From assembly GCA_021795575.1 (NCBI GenBank), contig JAJYPH010000011.1, forward strand, positions 1 to 39,317: a stretch of 39,317 nucleotides of DNA, read 5' to 3'. Below the pieces are notes generated by a model. It worked only from the letters and a program-made list of their open reading frames with translations. It did not search any database and was not told the DNA's origin. Position numbers and translations under genes: made by a program. The stretch is from Bacillota bacterium (lineage in GTDB: Bacteria > Bacillota > Sulfobacillia > Sulfobacillales > JAIMBI01). Positions 1 through 7,991 of this stretch are shown here, in pieces. Every line of letters begins with the position of its first letter. Within the stretch, counting starts at the first letter, position 1.

Positions 1-2
1 TG

Positions 3-1274
3 GCGCACGCGGCGCCGCTGGTGGCCCGGCTGGCCGCCACGCGTCGGCCGCTCGCCGCCGCCTTGGGGTTCCCCCAGCCGGCCCGCTATCTGGTGCTTGT
101 TCAAGACGGGGCCGAACTGCGCGCCACGGGCGGCCTCTTGGTGGCGTACGGCTGGCTGACCCTGGATCAGGGGCGGGCCACGCTGCGCTATGGCGGTGGC
201 ATCGTGTCGCTGTCACGCCGAGCGAGGGCCCACGTGCCGGCGGGCTCCCTGCTGCACCATTTCTTTGGCGAATCGACGCTGAGCTTGTTGAACGCCAACG
301 ACCGGCTGGGGGGGCCCGCCAGTACCGCGGCCATCCTCCGGCTGTATCGGTCGGTGCCCGAGGCCCCCCCGGTGGTGGGCGTCGTGCTGGTCAATTCGTG
401 GTGGATTGCCCGGTTGTTTGGCCTGTCGGGTCCGGTGGCCGTCCCGTCGCCGCGAGGGCGCGTGGTGCTCACCACGGCCACGGCGCCGTGGCAGCTGGAG
501 CAGCTGGCCGAGCGCGAGCGGGTTCCCGGGGTGCCCCGCATGGCCTTTTTGGGCCCGGTGGTCGATGCGCTGGCCGCGCGCCTGATGCGGCACGGCGTGC
601 CGAGCGTCCCCCTGCTGGCCGCCGTCGGCGCCGGGGTCCAGTCGGGGGGTGTGCTGTGGGAGCCCGACGGGCCGGCGCTCGGGCGGCTGGCCGGCTCATT
701 CGGGTGGAACGGCGCGCTGTGGCCGGCGCCGGCGCATGACAACTACCTGATGCTGGTGAACCAAAATTTTGGAGGGTTGAAGGACAACCTGTATCTCACG
801 CAGGAGGTGCAGGTCACGGTGGCAGGCCGGCGGGAGCAGGTGCGGATCGTGCTCACGCTGCCGCACCGCGTCACGACCCAGAACACGTGGCTGTTGGGAT
901 CGTACGAGGGCTATGTGTCGGTGGTCGTGCCGCGCGGCACCCGACTGGTCCGCGCCACCGGGTTCGTGTCGCCGGTCGCGGTCACCCCGCGGGGCGCGCC
1001 GCCGGGCACCGTCGTGGGGGGGGCGGTGACGGTGCCGGTGCATCTGGGGGTGCCGTCGAGTGCCGCCGCCGTGACCCTGACCCTGCAGCTGCCGTCGTCG
1101 GTCGCGCCCGATGCGCCGCTCGTGGTGCAGGCCCAGCCGGGATGGCGGCCGGGGTCCACCGGATTCACGATCACCGTGGGGCGCCGCACCGTCCGCTGGG
1201 ATCACCCCAACGCGGGCGTTCTTGCGCGTCCCACGGCCCACAAAATCGCGTTGACCCCGCTGGGGGGCCCGTGA
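3..1274 (+). CDS. DUF4012 domain-containing protein (5' end outside window)
   Basis: The reading frame is open to the left edge, so this is the C-terminal part (about 423 codons visible) of a longer protein. The segment reading LVQDGAELRATGG near the start and the later DNYLMLVNQNFGGLKDNLYL match the two conserved blocks of DUF4012 (roughly QNNAELRATGGF and vvnaNlggnKsdyyl). This family is found in high-GC Gram-positives and Chloroflexota, often inside exopolysaccharide loci, as a membrane-anchored surface protein; its biochemical role is unknown. The N-terminal membrane anchor expected for the family would lie upstream of the window. The C-terminal third is rich in Val/Pro/Thr and beta-like, consistent with an extracellular domain. 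The stop overlaps the GTG of the flippase gene (GTGA), so the two are translationally coupled. A GTG at 21 is an in-frame alternative start, but it is preceded by open frame. Confidence 0.8.
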   Translation, partial: AHAAPLVARLAATRRPLAAALGFPQPARYLVLVQDGAELRATGGLLVAYGWLTLDQGRATLRYGGGIVSLSRRARAHVPAGSLLHHFFGESTLSLLNANDRLGGPASTAAILRLYRSVPEAPPVVGVVLVNSWWIARLFGLSGPVAVPSPRGRVVLTTATAPWQLEQLAERERVPGVPRMAFLGPVVDALAARLMRHGVPSVPLLAAVGAGVQSGGVLWEPDGPALGRLAGSFGWNGALWPAPAHDNYLMLVNQNFGGLKDNLYLTQEVQVTVAGRREQVRIVLTLPHRVTTQNTWLLGSYEGYVSVVVPRGTRLVRATGFVSPVAVTPRGAPPGTVVGGAVTVPVHLGVPSSAAAVTLTLQLPSSVAPDAPLVVQAQPGWRPGSTGFTITVGRRTVRWDHPNAGVLARPTAHKIALTPLGGP

Positions 1275-2815
1275 GCCGCGCCGCCGGGGCGCCCGGGGCG
1301 GGCCGCGACGTGGCGCGCCTGCCGCGCGATGTGCTGCGCTACCTGCCGGCGTCCGTCGTTCCGGCGCTCTGCGCGGTGGCGGGAGCGGCCCTGTTTACGC
1401 GGGTGTTCTCGCCCACAGCCTACGGGCTTTTTAGCCTGGTGGTGTCGGTCACCGGCCCCCTCAGCACGGTGCTGGGACAGCCCACCGGGCAGGCGGCCAG
1501 TCGCTTCTACTCCGAATACCGCGCTCGCGGTCAGGAATTGTTGTATCGGGGGGTCATGACGGCGCTGGCGGCCGCGACGGCGTCCGGAGCTCTGGTGGCC
1601 GTCGCACTGGGGCTGGCGGTCTGGGCGCTCTCGGGGGGGGAACCAGCCAGCCGGCTCGCGCTGTTCGGCGCTGCCGGCCTGCTGGTCCTGGGCTCCGCCC
1701 TGAGCACCACGCTGCTGCCGGTGCTGGCCGCCAGTTTTCGCCCGCGGCCGTACGCGGCGGCCGTCATGGGCGCGGCGGTGCTGTCCGTCGCCGTGTCCGG
1801 GGGACTCGTGCTGTGGGCGGGGCCGCACGTCGCGTACCTCGTGCTGGGCCCGGCCGTGGCGGCGCTGCTCGTGCTGCCGCTGGTGGTACGCCACGCCGGC
1901 CTGCTGAGTCCCCGCCCCCTGCGGCTCATGATGCAGGGACCCGCCCCGCGGCAGGCGCTCGCCCGATTTCTCCGGTATGGCGGACCGCTCGCCACCTGGT
2001 TCCTGGCGATGTCCCTGCTGAACAGCGGAGACCGGTACATTTTGGCCTGGCTCGCGGGTACGCGGGCGGTGGGCGTGTACAGCGTCAACTACAACCTGGC
2101 CAGCCAATCGGTGGGCCTGCTGAATATGCCCATGGTGACCGCCGCCTGGCCCGTGATCGCGCGGCAGTGGGCCGGAGCGGGGCGGGCCGCCATGGCCCAG
2201 AGCCTGACCGCGGTCTCCACGTTTTACCTGACGCTGTCCCTGGGCGTGGCCGCGGTGGTGTGGGCGGCCAGCCGGCCCCTGGTCACGCTGCTGCTGGGGC
2301 CCGCCTTTCGCGGGGGGGCCGTAGTGTTTGGCCCCATCCTGGCGGCCATGGTCCTGTGGGGACTGGCCCGCGTGGGCCAGAAGAGCCTGGAGCTGCATGA
2401 GCGCACGGGCTGGATGGTCAAAGACGCGGCCGTGGCCGCGGGCCTCTCCCTGCTGCTCACCGCACTCCTGGTGCCGCACTGGTCGTATCTGGGGGCGGCG
2501 TGGGCGACGGTGGCCGGGTATGCCGTGTACACGGCGCTCATTTGGCGGGACGCGCGGCGGTGCGTGCCATGGACCTTGGAGGCGCCGGTGGTGCTGTCGA
2601 CCATGGCCATTGCCGGTGCCGCGGCGGTGGTGGTGGTTTACGGCCTGCCGCAGCCGAGTGCGGCGGTCTGGGCCGTGGCGCTGGATGCCGGCGGGGCGGC
2701 CGTCCTGTACATGGCGGGTTTGGCGGGGCGGGAGCGGTGGCGGTTCGGCGGACGGCGGGGTGCTCCCGACTGGACGTGGAAAAAAATGTTGGAGGGACTG
2801 TTCCTGGTCAGGTAA
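1271..2815 (+). CDS. Wzx/MurJ-like polysaccharide flippase (MATE/MOP superfamily)
   Basis: A 514-residue polytopic protein with about 12-14 hydrophobic segments. It begins with the typical arrangement of this superfamily: a first helix around LPASVVPALCAVAGAALFTR followed by FSPTAYGLFSLVVSVTGPLS. The motif SGDRYILAWLAGTRAVGVYSVNYNLA in the middle is characteristic of polysaccharide biosynthesis proteins (PF01943/PF13440), where the lipid-linked repeat unit is moved across the membrane. The start is taken as the GTG at 1271, which overlaps the preceding TGA; the frame stays open far upstream, but that part shadows the DUF4012 gene. Its position just before the nucleotide-sugar genes supports a role in exporting the glycan made here. 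The substrate cannot be read from sequence. Confidence 0.87.
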   Translation: MSRAAGAPGAGRDVARLPRDVLRYLPASVVPALCAVAGAALFTRVFSPTAYGLFSLVVSVTGPLSTVLGQPTGQAASRFYSEYRARGQELLYRGVMTALAAATASGALVAVALGLAVWALSGGEPASRLALFGAAGLLVLGSALSTTLLPVLAASFRPRPYAAAVMGAAVLSVAVSGGLVLWAGPHVAYLVLGPAVAALLVLPLVVRHAGLLSPRPLRLMMQGPAPRQALARFLRYGGPLATWFLAMSLLNSGDRYILAWLAGTRAVGVYSVNYNLASQSVGLLNMPMVTAAWPVIARQWAGAGRAAMAQSLTAVSTFYLTLSLGVAAVVWAASRPLVTLLLGPAFRGGAVVFGPILAAMVLWGLARVGQKSLELHERTGWMVKDAAVAAGLSLLLTALLVPHWSYLGAAWATVAGYAVYTALIWRDARRCVPWTLEAPVVLSTMAIAGAAAVVVVYGLPQPSAAVWAVALDAGGAAVLYMAGLAGRERWRFGGRRGAPDWTWKKMLEGLFLVR

Positions 2816-2821
2816 CTGGAT

Positions 2822-2827
2822 TATAAT
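2822..2827 (+). promoter_or_regulatory. Candidate -10 element before the heptose genes
   Basis: A perfect TATAAT hexamer sits in the 36-bp gap between the flippase stop and hddC, in an otherwise GC-rich context. No good -35 is visible at 16-18 bp upstream (TGTTCC at 17 bp), so this may be a weak internal promoter or chance. It would place transcription start about 18 nt before the hddC ATG and its AAAGGTGG ribosome-binding site. Confidence 0.4.
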
Positions 2828-2851
2828 GGTGCTAACGGTGAAAGGTGGGTA

Positions 2852-3547
2852 ATGATGGACGCGGTGGTGCTGGCGGGGGGGCGGGGTCGTCGAATCCGCA
2901 CCGTGACGGATGGACCGAAGTGCCTGCTGCCGATTGGGGGGACGGCCGTGCTGGACCATGTCATCGGGTGGCTCCGGGCCGGGGGGGGCATCGATCGGGT
3001 GTGGGTGGCGGCCGGGTACCAGGGGGACCGGGTTCGCCAGCACGTTGCGGAGCGCTACCCCGAATGCCAGGTGCGGGTGGAGGTGGAACCGGACCCCGCG
3101 GGCACAGGCGGCGCGCTGGCGCGGCTCCGCGCCCGCCCGAACGCCCCGCTGAGCGACCCGCTGGTGGTGGCGAACGGGGACACCATGCTGGTGGGCGACC
3201 TGGAGGGGCTCCTGCGGTGCCACAGGGCGTCCGCCGCGTGGGCCACGACGGCCGTGATTCCGCGGGGGCGCCGCGATGCCGACGGCCTGGCGGCACCCGC
3301 CCTGCCGGGTCCGGTGCGGCGAATGGGCCGTGGCCTCTCCGGGCCCGGAACCGTGGTGAGCGCCGGCCTCTCGGTCATCGGCGGCGCGGCGCTGGACCGG
3401 GCGACGTGCCCGGGATCGCTGGAGGGGCTGCTGGCCAGCCTCGTCGCCGAGTGCCGTGGGCGGGTGTGGGCTTACCCCTGGCATGCCGCGGTGGATGTGG
3501 GGACGCCGGCGCGCTACCGGGCGGCGGCGGTGCAGCATGGAGGCTGA
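2852..3547 (+). CDS. hddC: D-glycero-alpha-D-manno-heptose 1-phosphate guanylyltransferase (HddC-like nucleotidyltransferase)
   Basis: A 231-aa nucleotidyltransferase of the GT-A-like NTP_transferase family (PF00483). The N-terminus shows the nucleotide-binding signature LAGGRGRRIRTVTDGPKCLL with the catalytic Arg and Lys, and ANGDTM near residue 110 supplies the metal-binding Asp. By itself it could be any sugar-1-phosphate guanylyl/uridylyl/thymidylyltransferase. Its placement directly before HddA-, GmhA- and GmhB-type genes makes the GDP-heptose branch the best call: it would join GTP and D-glycero-alpha-D-manno-heptose 1-phosphate. Its length is typical of HddC. It starts ATGATG, with AAAGGTGG a few bases upstream; the second ATG at 2855 is equally possible. 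It overlaps the kinase gene by 11 bp. Confidence 0.8.
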   Translation: MMDAVVLAGGRGRRIRTVTDGPKCLLPIGGTAVLDHVIGWLRAGGGIDRVWVAAGYQGDRVRQHVAERYPECQVRVEVEPDPAGTGGALARLRARPNAPLSDPLVVANGDTMLVGDLEGLLRCHRASAAWATTAVIPRGRRDADGLAAPALPGPVRRMGRGLSGPGTVVSAGLSVIGGAALDRATCPGSLEGLLASLVAECRGRVWAYPWHAAVDVGTPARYRAAAVQHGG

Positions 3548-4625
3548 GGCGGAGGGGGGATGGCCCGTCGTCGGGGTGCGGAGCCGGGTGCCGCTGCGCG
3601 TGAGCTTCGGCGGCGGGGGCACGGACGTGGCCCCGTATTCCGAGCAGGAGGGTGGCGTGGCGCTGTCAGCCACCATCGCTCGGTACGTCGTGGCCACGGT
3701 GGCGCCGCAGGGCACTCCGGAGGTGGCGGTGCATTCCGTGGACTATCGCACGACCACCACCTTCAGCATTCACGGGGACCCGCTCTACGACGGCAACCTG
3801 GATTTGGTGAAGGCGGTCGTGCACCGCGTGGACCCGTCGTGGCGCTGTGGGCTGTCCGTGCAGCTGGAGTCCGACGCCATTGCGGGATCCGGCCTCGGGG
3901 CCTCGTCGGCGGTGGTCGTGGCGACGATCCTGGCGGTGGCCCGGGTGCTGGGAGTGCACGTGGAGTGGGAGCAGGCGGCACGGCTGGCGTATCGGGTGGA
4001 GCGGGAGGACCTGGGCATCGCGGGCGGATATCAGGACCAGTACGCCGCCGCTTTGGGGGGGCTCAACTGGATGGAATTTGGGCCGGGCCGGGACGTCCAT
4101 GTCGAACCGGTGGCCGTGGCACGCGATGTGCTGGAGGAGCTGGAGTGCCGCCTCGTGCTTTGGTATGTGGGCAAGACCCACGTGTCGGGCGGCATTCTGG
4201 AGCGGCAGATCCACAACCTTCGGACCGGGCAGGGGGAGACCCGCGCCGCGTTGGACCGCGCCAAGGCGGTCGCCTACGACCTCCGACGCGCGCTGGTACA
4301 GGGACGGCTCGATGACTTTGGCGCTTTGCTGCACGAAGGGTGGGTCGCCAAGCGCCTATTTGCGACGGGGGTGACGGATCCCCAGATTGATGCGCTGTAC
4401 GGGGCGGCGCTAGACGCCGGCGCGCTGGGCGGCAAAGTTTTGGGCGCCGGCGGCGGCGGATTTCTCTTGGTGTACGTGCCCGACAGCCAGCGGTCCCACG
4501 TGCTGGGTGCGCTGGAGCGGGTGGGCGGTGCCCGGGCACCGGGCTTGCTGTTTGACCATCGTGGGCCGCGGACGTGGTGGGCCGGGCGGACGGCGATGGC
4601 CCACCTGCGGGGGTTCATTGCCTAG
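3537..4625 (+). CDS. hddA: D-glycero-alpha-D-manno-heptose 7-phosphate kinase (GHMP family)
   Basis: A 362-aa GHMP kinase. Near the N-terminus VRSRVPLRVSFGGGGTDVAPY is the family start typical of HddA and FKP-like sugar kinases. The ATP-binding motif GSGLGASSAVVVA lies around residue 115, and the C-terminal GGKVLGAGGGGFLL is motif 3. The expected reaction is phosphorylation of heptose 7-phosphate at O1 to the alpha-1,7-bisphosphate, the step that separates the GDP-alpha-heptose pathway from the ADP-beta-heptose pathway, which uses HldE. The start ATG at 3537 lies inside the end of hddC, so the pair is coupled; an earlier in-frame start at 3456 would overlap hddC by about 90 bp and lacks family similarity. 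The neighbouring isomerase and phosphatase complete the set. Confidence 0.86.
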   Translation: MEAEAEGGWPVVGVRSRVPLRVSFGGGGTDVAPYSEQEGGVALSATIARYVVATVAPQGTPEVAVHSVDYRTTTTFSIHGDPLYDGNLDLVKAVVHRVDPSWRCGLSVQLESDAIAGSGLGASSAVVVATILAVARVLGVHVEWEQAARLAYRVEREDLGIAGGYQDQYAAALGGLNWMEFGPGRDVHVEPVAVARDVLEELECRLVLWYVGKTHVSGGILERQIHNLRTGQGETRAALDRAKAVAYDLRRALVQGRLDDFGALLHEGWVAKRLFATGVTDPQIDALYGAALDAGALGGKVLGAGGGGFLLVYVPDSQRSHVLGALERVGGARAPGLLFDHRGPRTWWAGRTAMAHLRGFIA

Positions 4626-4668
4626 AGCGGCGAAATACCCGGCAGAATTCCGGAGGAGGCGAGCGCAC

Positions 4669-5289
4669 GTGGCGGTGATGTCAGAGCCAGCAGGCGGGGA
4701 AGGCGGACGGTGGACCATCCTGGCCCGGCAGCGGGTGGCCGAGAGCCTCGGGGTCAAGCAGCGCATGCTCGCGGACCCCCGATGGGACGCCGCGGTGGAG
4801 CGGGCGCTCTCGTTGGTGGCCGGGGCGGCCCGGTCGGGCCACAAGCTGATGGTGTGCGGCAACGGCGGCAGTGCCTGCGACGCGCAGCACATTGCCGAAG
4901 AACTGCTGGGACGTTTCCGCCGCGAGCGCGACGCTTGGCCGGCGCTGTGTCTCGGGGCCAACATGGGCGCGATGACGGCCATCGCCAACGACTACGGCTA
5001 CGACTGGGTGTTCAGTCGGGAGCTCGCCGCCTTCGGACAGCGCGGCGATGTCCTGGTGGCGCTGTCCACCTCGGGCCGCTCGTCCAGCATCTTGCGGGCG
5101 GCCGAGACGGCGCGCGCGATGGGGGTAGGCGTGGTGGCGCTCACCGGCGCGGGCGGCGGCCCTCTGGCGGCCATGGCTGACGCCGCGCTGTGCGTGCCGT
5201 CGGACGACACGGCACACATTCAGGAAGCGCACATCACGGTCGGCCACGTGCTGGCGGAAGTGGTGGAGCTGGCCCTGGCGGGCGCATGA
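4669..5289 (+). CDS. gmhA: Sedoheptulose 7-phosphate isomerase (phosphoheptose isomerase, SIS domain)
   Basis: A 206-aa SIS-domain protein. CGNGGSACDAQHIAEELLGRF and ALSTSGRSSSIL are the two phosphosugar-binding loops. The zinc-binding residues of GmhA are kept in register: His and Glu in QHIAEE, then Gln and His eight residues apart in QEAHITVGH. It should convert sedoheptulose 7-phosphate to D-glycero-D-manno-heptose 7-phosphate in the cytoplasm, the first step of the pathway. The start is set at GTG 4669 because GGAGGAGG lies nine bases upstream; ATG 4678 is a fallback. It follows hddA after 43 bp and its stop overlaps the gmhB start (ATGA). Confidence 0.9.
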   Translation: MAVMSEPAGGEGGRWTILARQRVAESLGVKQRMLADPRWDAAVERALSLVAGAARSGHKLMVCGNGGSACDAQHIAEELLGRFRRERDAWPALCLGANMGAMTAIANDYGYDWVFSRELAAFGQRGDVLVALSTSGRSSSILRAAETARAMGVGVVALTGAGGGPLAAMADAALCVPSDDTAHIQEAHITVGHVLAEVVELALAGA

Positions 5290-5897
5290 GGCGGTCGGCC
5301 GTCTTTCTGGACCGCGACGGGACGCTGGTCCACGAGCGCGGTCCGGTGGCCGCGTTTTCGACCGATTGGCTTTATCCCTACAGTATCCCGACGCTGCTGC
5401 GGCTCGCGGGGATGGGATTTCTGCTGTTTGTGGTCACCAACCAGGCGGCGGTGGCGCGGGGCCTGGTCACTGCGGATGAGGTGGATGCGGTCCACCGCGG
5501 GCTGGCGGCCGAGCTGGCCGCCGGGGGGGTCTTCCTGCAGGGCATTCGCTACTGTCCGCACCATCCTGACGGCCTTGTGCCCCGATACCGCCGCCAATGC
5601 GCCGGGCGGAAGCCCGGGGCGGGTTGGCTGCACCAGCTGGCCGACCAGTTCAACGTGGACCTGAGTCAATCCTGGATGGTCGGGGATCATGCGACCGATG
5701 TGCTGGCCGGGCAGGCGGCGGGCGCACGCACGTGTTTGGTCGATACCGGGCATGGAGCAGCCTGGGCAGGGTGGGCCCGGGGACGGCCGTCGGTCGCTCG
5801 CGCCTCGACGCTGGCCGACGTGCCCCGCGTGATCGCGCAAAAAACTTCGCAACCACGATATAGAAAGGCAGGAACTGGCAGAGACGGGATAGAATAG
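5286..5897 (+). CDS. gmhB: D-glycero-D-manno-heptose 1,7-bisphosphate 7-phosphatase (HAD-IIIA, GmhB-like)
   Basis: A 203-aa HAD phosphatase of the histidinol-phosphatase/GmhB type. VFLDRDGTLVHE is motif I with the two catalytic Asp, VVTNQ is motif II, GRKPGAG carries the motif III Lys, and MVGDHATDVLAG is motif IV. The zinc-loop segment reads CPHHPDG followed by RRQCAGRKP. Three of the four zinc ligands of E. coli GmhB are present, but the last Cys of the usual CxCRKP is Gly here. It should remove the 7-phosphate from heptose 1,7-bisphosphate. The start ATG overlaps the gmhA TGA. The last 25 or so residues are basic and unlike the family. Confidence 0.86.
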   Translation: MRRSAVFLDRDGTLVHERGPVAAFSTDWLYPYSIPTLLRLAGMGFLLFVVTNQAAVARGLVTADEVDAVHRGLAAELAAGGVFLQGIRYCPHHPDGLVPRYRRQCAGRKPGAGWLHQLADQFNVDLSQSWMVGDHATDVLAGQAAGARTCLVDTGHGAAWAGWARGRPSVARASTLADVPRVIAQKTSQPRYRKAGTGRDGIE

Positions 5898-5931
5898 GCG
5901 CAATGAGTCGACGAAATATGCCTAGGGTGGG

Positions 5932-6966
5932 ATGGGTGTGGGGCTGGGAGAGGGCGCCGGGGCCGCGGATCTTGTCCAGGCCGGCGCGGGCGGTGGGTTG
6001 GAGTGGAGCGGCCCGAACTACGTGGCCCCGGCCGCGGCGGGCATCGTGGTGGCGGTCATTCCGGCGCACAATGAAGAGCGCTTCATCGGGAGCGTGGTGT
6101 TGGCGAGTCGGCGCTGCGCGGCCGCCGTGGTGGTGGTGGATGACGGATCGACGGACCGAACGGCCCGCCTGGCCGAGGATGCCGGCGCCGTGGTCGTGCG
6201 GCAGGGGACGCAGGGCGGCAAGGCGCGCGCGCTGAGCGTGGGATTTCAGGAGGCGCGCCGCCGAGCGGCCGACGTCGTCGTGATGCTGGACGGCGATGCG
6301 CAGCATGACCCCGAGGACATTCCGCGGCTGGCGGCGCCGATTCTGTCCGGTGAGGCGGAGGTCGTGATTGGCTCGCGCTTTCTGGACACCTCGAGCGACA
6401 CGCCCGGGTGGCGCCGGGCCGGGCAGCGGGCGTTGACGGTGGCCACCAACGTCGCGAGCGGGCTGGCGGTGACCGATTCGCAGTCAGGCTTCCGGGCGCT
6501 GTCGGGCCGCTTGGCGGCCGACATGCTGCTCACGAGCCGGGGGCTGGGCGCCGAGTCCGAAATGCAGTGGTGGCTGGCCCATGCGGCCCGGGATGCGCGG
6601 GTGGTGGAGGTGCCTATCACCGTGCGGTACCGCGATCCCATGAAGCGGAACCCGGTGCGGCACGGCTTGTTGGTGGTGGACACCCTGCTGCAGTTGGTAG
6701 AGCGGCGCCATCCGCTCCTGCTGCTCACCCTGCCGGGGATGCTGGCGGCGTTTGCCGGAAGCTGGATCGGGGTGGGGCTGGTGCACGCGGCCCTGGTGGG
6801 GCGTGACGTGTCGCCGCTTTATGGGGCGGTGGCGTTCCTGCTCTTCATCGCCGGACTCCTGCTGGCGGTCACGGGCGCGCTGATGCATCGGCTCGAGGAG
6901 TTTCAAACGGTGATCCGTGAGCTCATCACGCGCCCGGCGGCCCCCGGGCCGGGAGGGACGGCGTGA
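5932..6966 (+). CDS. GT2 glycosyltransferase, dolichyl-phosphate-mannose synthase-like, with C-terminal membrane helices
   Basis: A 344-aa protein. AVIPAHNEERFIGSVV opens the GT-A fold, VVDDGSTDRT is the nucleotide-binding DDGS motif and MLDGDAQHDPEDI holds the metal-binding DxD. VIGSRF and DSQSGFRAL are typical of polyprenyl-phosphate glycosyltransferases of the DPM1/GtrB group. Two hydrophobic segments near the C-terminus (around residues 255-280 and 290-315) anchor it. The likely role is transfer of a sugar to a polyprenyl phosphate on the inner membrane face, perhaps to feed the GT-C-like protein encoded at 14329. The start is uncertain: ATG 5932 has AGGGTGGG too close, and GTG 5938 has better spacing. 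It begins 34 bp after gmhB. Confidence 0.83.
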   Translation: MGVGLGEGAGAADLVQAGAGGGLEWSGPNYVAPAAAGIVVAVIPAHNEERFIGSVVLASRRCAAAVVVVDDGSTDRTARLAEDAGAVVVRQGTQGGKARALSVGFQEARRRAADVVVMLDGDAQHDPEDIPRLAAPILSGEAEVVIGSRFLDTSSDTPGWRRAGQRALTVATNVASGLAVTDSQSGFRALSGRLAADMLLTSRGLGAESEMQWWLAHAARDARVVEVPITVRYRDPMKRNPVRHGLLVVDTLLQLVERRHPLLLLTLPGMLAAFAGSWIGVGLVHAALVGRDVSPLYGAVAFLLFIAGLLLAVTGALMHRLEEFQTVIRELITRPAAPGPGGTA

Positions 6967-7991
6967 TGCCGCCCGAGGTCACCGTGGTGATTGTCGTTTA
7001 TCACCAGCGGCGTGACCTGGCGCGGCTGTTGCCCACCCTGGCCCACGCTGCCAGCGATCCGCTCGAGGTGCTGGTGATTGATAATGGCGCGCCGGCCGAC
7101 CCCGAAGACGACACGCGGGCCTGGCTGGCCGCGGCCCACCCCGAGGTACGTCTCCTCGCGTTGGACGCGAACGTCGGGTACGGAGCGGCAAACAATTTGG
7201 GGGTGCTGGAAGCCCGGGGCGAATTCGTGCTGGTCCTAAACCCGGACACCGAAGTGCAACCCGGCGCCATCGACCGACTGCGGGGGGCACTCCCGCCCGC
7301 GTCCTTCGTGAACCCCTGTCTCCTGCTGCCCGACGGGCGCGTCAACGCCCTGGGTCTGGCGGTCAGCCCCGGAGGCATTGCCACGTGCGACGGCCTGTAC
7401 GGGCCCGTTCCGACGGACACCTCCCTCCGGGCGGTGGCGGCCCTGTCGGGAGCGGCCATCTTCGGGCGGCGGCAGGACTGGCTCAAGGTGGGGGGGTTCG
7501 TACCCGAGTATTTTCTTTACGGAGAAGATGTGGAGTGGTCGATGAGGGCGCGCGCCCGCGGATTTTTCCTGTTCTGCGTGCCTGACGCCTCTGTGGTGCA
7601 CCACTATCGGGCCACGCTGCCGCCTCAGAAATGGTTTTATCTCGCGCGCAACCGGCGGCTCACCTTTTATCTGGCGCTGGAGGGGCCGACCCGGCGTCGC
7701 ATGGGGGCGGCGTGGGCTCTCACCAATGTGGCCCTGCTGTTGTACGCGGTCGGGCGAGGCCCGCGGTACGTGTGGGCCGACCTGACGGCGATGCTGTGGG
7801 TCTGGCGCCGCCGCCGCTGGGCGGCGGCGCTGGCGGCGCGCCTCGCGGCGCGGCGCATCGTCCCCGACCGCGAGGTGCTCCAGCTGTGGGGGAACGGCAC
7901 CTCGCCCTTGGCAACCCCGCGGTCCCGGGGCGGGTGGGGCGGGCGGCTCTACGATCATCTCGTGCGCCGACTGGCGGGCCGGGTCTCGTGA
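6966..7991 (+). CDS. GT2 family glycosyltransferase (rhamnosyltransferase-like)
   Basis: A 341-aa GT2 enzyme. VTVVIVVYHQRRDLARLL at the N-terminus, VIDNGAPADP, NVGYGAANNLGV and VLNPDTEVQPGAI with the metal-binding Asp match the WbbL/RfbF-like group that adds rhamnose or related sugars to growing repeat units. FLYGEDVEWSMRARARGF is the conserved C-terminal ED motif with the probable catalytic base. The chosen start is the ATG of TGATG at the end of the preceding gene, with GGGAGGG about eight bases upstream; GTG 6963 is an alternative. The gene end overlaps the next start (GTGA), so translation is coupled. The sugar donor cannot be read from sequence. Confidence 0.85.
   Translation: MPPEVTVVIVVYHQRRDLARLLPTLAHAASDPLEVLVIDNGAPADPEDDTRAWLAAAHPEVRLLALDANVGYGAANNLGVLEARGEFVLVLNPDTEVQPGAIDRLRGALPPASFVNPCLLLPDGRVNALGLAVSPGGIATCDGLYGPVPTDTSLRAVAALSGAAIFGRRQDWLKVGGFVPEYFLYGEDVEWSMRARARGFFLFCVPDASVVHHYRATLPPQKWFYLARNRRLTFYLALEGPTRRRMGAAWALTNVALLLYAVGRGPRYVWADLTAMLWVWRRRRWAAALAARLAARRIVPDREVLQLWGNGTSPLATPRSRGGWGGRLYDHLVRRLAGRVS

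Noticed and set aside
1202-3715. 837-codon open frame on the minus strand
   Set aside because: Its translation is Arg/Pro/His/Gln-rich without domains and lies opposite the flippase and hddC genes, which have clear motifs; it is a GC-rich shadow.
5867-5895. Promoter before the gene at 5932 (TAGAAT at 5890-5895)
   Set aside because: The hexamer 17 bp upstream (GGCAGG) is not a -35, and the segment is the end of gmhB; the evidence is too weak.
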